From Ricordea florida (Eukaryota; Cnidaria; Anthozoa; Corallimorpharia; Ricordeidae), in assembly GCA_949710005.1 (NCBI GenBank), contig OX453275.1:8668481-8732480 (forward strand): a stretch of 64,000 bases of DNA, in the 5' to 3' direction. Of this stretch, positions 63,101 through 64,000 are shown piece after piece; the stretch's first letter is position 1, and every line of letters begins with the position of its first letter. Under the pieces are notes generated by a model. The model was not told where the DNA came from. It made no database searches and saw only the letters and a list, made by a program, of their open reading frames with translations. Position numbers and translations under genes: made by a program.

Positions 63101-63416
63101 GCTTAGTCTGCTATCATTATTGCCTGACCTGTCAACAGCAAATGAGGTCATTCTGGATGGAAAACTACAAAGGACCATCAAATGTGAGGATTCAATGTGG
63201 ACTTTGGAACCTGGGAAATGTATCCTTGTGAACCTGGAAAAAACAGAAGAACGGTTCTGGACAGCTGTACTGGAGGGTGATTTGGAAATTGACAAGACAA
63301 AAGTGGATACAACAAGAGACATTAGTGACTTTGATGAACAAACTCAGAGTGATTTCCAACGTGTCATGTACGACCACCATCAAAAACTTCAGGGAAAGCC
63401 AACCAGCCAGGAAGTG
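53828..63416 (+). CDS. NUDCD3: NudC domain-containing protein 3, exons 1-4 (last exon beyond window)
   Basis: Exons 53828-54010, 60290-60597, 61222-61448, 63139-63416; phases agree and give 332 codons. Residues ~5-61 (FDDILMGILQHCEQVEPFLD ... MGFPPGVAEKIVLK) are the NudC N-terminal domain. A low-complexity Ser/Glu/Thr linker follows, then the CS domain from ~188 (YNGAVLDTYTWSQ, IPVPSSVTKARDV, DSMWTLEPGKCILVNLEKTE), and DHHQKLQGKPTSQEV at the end. The vertebrate protein is about 360 residues, so roughly 30-40 are still to come. NUDCD3 is an HSP90/HSP70-linked co-chaperone that stabilises dynein intermediate chain and beta-propeller proteins in the cytoplasm. Intron 1 (6.3 kb) and intron 3 carry retrotransposons. 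Confidence 0.95.
54049..54258. mobile_element. MITE with ~45-bp TIRs in NUDCD3 intron 1
   Basis: GTCCGGCAGCCGGACAGAAT and GTGTCCGGCAGTC are mirrored by GACTGCCGGACAC and ATCCTGTCCGGC. It lies 38 bp after the exon 1 donor. No ORF. Confidence 0.8.
54240..54596 (-). pseudogene. Decayed LINE, left part (linker region)
   Basis: Minus-strand reading YKLYRNRIVSLFCLSKRLYY and KAHFTTNLKNMKK then INELLNRQRN-like frames match the region between endonuclease and RT of LINE proteins. It continues across the Gypsy insertion at 58906-59430. Several frameshifts. Confidence 0.6.
54602..54763 (-). repeat. Gypsy 3' LTR
   Basis: One of two 162-bp direct copies; here AACATAGCGAAGC against AACATAGCAAAGC in the other. 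Confidence 0.95.
54841..57072 (-). CDS. Gypsy pol: reverse transcriptase C-terminal part, RNase H, integrase
   Basis: Reads on in frame from the TAA; the first Met is at 56997. RT active site IVRVDDILVTG, then RNase H (ILASDASNYGIGAVL; YSTLEKEALAVIFG; MDHKPLEGIL). The integrase has an HHCC zinc site (HETHPGASRMKTLARSYVWW, CDQCQLHQ) and DDE core (HIDYAGPYMG, VSDNGPQFVS, YHPASNGQAERAV). The C-terminal SH3-like part ends FEVYYV. No defect within this segment. It lies antisense in NUDCD3 intron 1. Confidence 0.93.
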   Translation of the reverse strand, partial: GLFCYNRLAYGISSSPGIFQRTIENVLQGIPKVIVRVDDILVTGKDDEEHYNNLGKVLETLSQAGLKLRREKCKFMQSEVVYCGYVINGKGIKPVADKVTAISHAPEPTDVGQLRAFLGMLNYYHKFLPDVATLLEPLHKLLRKGENWMWKDEQQQAFNKAKELLQSANLLIHFDPTKELILASDASNYGIGAVLSHRVHDGSERPIGYVSRALNAAERNYSTLEKEALAVIFGVKKFHQYLYGNKFTIKMDHKPLEGILSEKKGISLQAAPRIQRWALTLAAYEYTISYKTGVTNGNADALSRLPLSTLRENTHQMGETIMLMEHLEGMTINSQHIKEWTKRDPTLAQVLRFTLEGWPAGTQQSEELKPYVNRKTELSVEDGCLLWGTRVIVPHQGRSKVLAELHETHPGASRMKTLARSYVWWPGMDGDIEKLVKRCDQCQLHQKAPAEAPLHPWEWPKQPWSRIHIDYAGPYMGEMFLVVVDAGSKWLEVHIMKSTKSAPTIEKLQEIFAMHGLPRTVVSDNGPQFVSAEFKQFMDANCIRHVKVAPYHPASNGQAERAVRIFKEGIEKMQGGSLKSKLSRFLLRYRVTPHSTTGVPPAQLLMKRHLFTKLDLLRPSVENRVRDKQTTQKALHDLHAKPREVNVEDAVVVRDFRSKKTWMPGKVVEKTGPVSTKVELEDGSIIRRHQDHLRVCESPPIEPVATESPEPDNSAEIVRTENTRPVRNRKMPERFKDFEVYYV
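57073..57552 (-). pseudogene. Gypsy pol, reverse transcriptase N-terminal piece
   Basis: Continues the gag-pro frame after the TAG at 57553-57555. RT blocks: PVPYALKSKVEDELERLQKE, GIISPVEFSEWAAPIVPLLK, IRICGDYKCTVNQVSKLDNY and KFSKLDMSQAYQQLVLDEDS (first catalytic Asp). It ends at a TAA (57073-57075) after TTINTH, and the same frame resumes right after it. Confidence 0.9.
57553..58707 (-). CDS. Gypsy gag and aspartic protease
   Basis: 384 codons. The gag capsid part (WTQYVERLEQYFLANDIKDA; LRKLSEHCNFGETLDNMLRD) is followed by two zinc knuckles (CYRCGGKHLAATC, CFNCDKKGHIAKVC). The aspartic protease has MEVDTGASNTIV (active-site Asp) and ends at LLGRDWLNVLKLD. The next codon is TAG, and the same frame continues directly into pol, so the stop is probably a point mutation. 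Gag packs the RNA; the protease cuts the polyprotein. Confidence 0.92.
   Translation of the reverse strand: MATYGQIGEYKETELWTQYVERLEQYFLANDIKDAAKKRAIFISVCGGKTYALIRDLLQPKKPAETELKVIFEEVEKHYSPKPSEIVERFKFHNRSRTEGEGVAEFLAGLRKLSEHCNFGETLDNMLRDRLVCGINDAKIQRRFLAEPELTLKKAIDLALALESASKNLLDLSCKTESSPVNLVHAQRKSGRVRGGAGENAKCYRCGGKHLAATCKFIDALCFNCDKKGHIAKVCHSPKSDKKKSEGARKETKKDTKNRTNVVRDKESDDESYAMFNVTGKAETVKAFKVDVKMCGKPQQMEVDTGASNTIVNESTYAMLRDEVKMEYAKPTLSTYTGEKIPVIGTVMIPVEYGEQKHKLSAVVVQGPGPNLLGRDWLNVLKLD
58739..58900 (-). repeat. Gypsy 5' LTR
   Basis: Other 162-bp copy, upstream of gag on the minus strand. Confidence 0.95.
58906..59430 (-). pseudogene. Decayed LINE, right part (endonuclease C-terminal)
   Basis: LVIDKPTRVYNNSATLIDNI then SSGNIISDISDH is the end of an APE-type endonuclease; the next frames read LPTVLYLNKLTTKHKIRDYS and FSQECFIDDV. 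With 54240-54596 this is one LINE split by the Gypsy insertion. Confidence 0.7.
59516..59645. repeat. Foldback MITE (130 bp)
   Basis: GTTATTTACCGG... GGGCACAGTTTTTT-type arms are mirrored around a centre GAGTACGGCCTGAGGCCGAA. In NUDCD3 intron 1. Confidence 0.85.
59646..60121. other. Rest of NUDCD3 intron 1
   Basis: AT-rich, no element recognised before the microsatellite. Confidence 0.4.
60122..60175. repeat. (ATT)n microsatellite
   Basis: About 18 trinucleotide units, in the end of NUDCD3 intron 1. Confidence 0.95.
60598..61221 (+). other. NUDCD3 intron 2
   Basis: GT at 60598, AG at 61220-61221. No element recognised. Confidence 0.7.
62085..62960 (-). pseudogene. Decayed LINE reverse transcriptase, C-terminal part
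   Basis: Minus-strand reading YVKYLGEFS, then (frameshift) SPGDIILIT against DSNLSWRYHIDYISSKICKG, GVGVIARLRHFVPTNTLLGI, ISYSITAWDQAANCYLNKIL and ILQKRALHLIYF. This is the thumb/C-terminal region of CR1/L2-like RTs. Several frameshifts and stops; it sits in NUDCD3 intron 3 (61449-63138). A different copy from the intron 1 relic. Confidence 0.75.
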
Positions 63417-63625
63417 GTATGTAGAGTTTAAACTGCTTGGTGTCTTGGAAACAAAAAATATGACAAGTTGTTGATAACATTGTTAAAAATAGGTGTGGGT
63501 ACTTTCAAGAAATATGCATGTGCTGTGATTAGAGGATTTTTTTGTTACTCTGACTCCTGTAAAAATTGGTTTTAAATCAGGAATATATAATTATTTTGTT
63601 ACCAATGAACTGAAATAGCCATTTT
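63417..63625 (+). other. NUDCD3 intron 4, start
   Basis: Donor GTATGT at 63417; nothing else. Confidence 0.6.
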
Positions 63626-63840
63626 TACAATAACTGAGCAAATTCTCGTGCGCTGATTGGCTAATTTTTATCATCAAATTTTAGAGTACAGACACATAAA
63701 ATTTTAATTTAAGTCTTCATTTGACCTTTTTCGCGTTTTGTTATTGTAAAAAACAAATTGATGTCAGTTTTTTATGCGTCTGTCCTCTTATTGATGATAA
63801 ATTGCGTCATAACATTGTCAAAGTGTTGTAGATCCACGAG
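63626..63840. mobile_element. Third, partial copy of the palindromic MITE of 41465-42552
   Basis: TTTACAATAACTGAGCAAAT, GCTGATTGGCTAATTTTTAT and TATGCGTCTGTCCTCTTATT repeat the earlier copy in the same order, but the right arm of the palindrome is missing after the centre (GATCCACGAGC). Confidence 0.8.
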
Positions 63841-64000
63841 CTGATAGTAAAACCTTAGTGAATGGGATTTTCTGTCAGGTAATCTGGTATAAAAGATGAG
63901 ACAGTGCAGAATCCTTCTGATTGGCATAAAACCAACTGAATAGGATTTTCTGAAGAAGCTGGTGCTTGATCAGTGGGAAATGAAGCACTCAAAAAAAAAA

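Noticed and set aside
1-64000. CRISPR arrays, rRNA or tRNA genes
   Set aside because: None seen by eye; the regular repeats here are satellites or MITEs. A tRNAscan run would be needed to exclude a diverged tRNA.

Overview
This window looks like nuclear DNA of a cnidarian, most likely an anthozoan such as a stony coral. That is an inference from three things: intron-rich host genes with short exons and GT-AG introns, an animal NUDCD3 gene with modest divergence from vertebrates, and a typical cnidarian mix of transposons (Polinton, DIRS, LINE, Ty3/Gypsy, mariner and many palindromic MITEs). No species can be fixed from sequence alone.

Layout. 1-2843 (minus) is a LINE with an uninterrupted ORF running off the left edge; it carries a 2A-like motif. 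3805-6817 (plus) is the 3' part of a six-exon gene, possibly transposase-derived. 6830-9690 is mostly non-coding, with a 182-bp tandem duplication, a CATGGT-rich array and one possible minus-strand exon. 9699-11565 (minus) holds exons of a gene ending in a PHD finger. 11733-17817 is a DIRS-type tyrosine-recombinase retrotransposon with inverted termini and an internal complementary region; its recombinase is broken.

18494-32856 is a whole Polinton/Maverick (14.4 kb, ~300-bp terminal inverted repeats). It encodes a protein-primed DNA polymerase B with two frameshifts, a retroviral-type integrase, a major capsid protein, a packaging ATPase, several small membrane proteins, structural candidates and a zinc-repeat protein. 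Two features stand out. The TIRs encode the same SAP-like N-terminus for two different genes. A TTTAAAGAT-type motif also sits 23-27 nt before most start codons, like a viral promoter.

33730-44003 (minus) is a complete 13-exon host gene whose exon phases all agree (662 aa). It encodes a predicted P-loop ATPase, with MITEs in its introns. The PHD exons lie downstream on the same strand and may be the 3' end of the same gene; if so, the Polinton and the DIRS both sit inside it. 44000-53600 is repeat-rich and gene-poor: several TIR elements, a mariner relic with TA duplications, a 9-bp satellite, one orphan exon, and a TIR element with a DUF3504/Crypton-like coding relic.

53828-63416 (plus) is NUDCD3, exons 1-4, with the last exon beyond the window. 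Its first intron contains a nearly intact Ty3/Gypsy element (LTRs differ at one base; TATAT target duplication) inserted into a decayed LINE. Its third intron holds another LINE relic.
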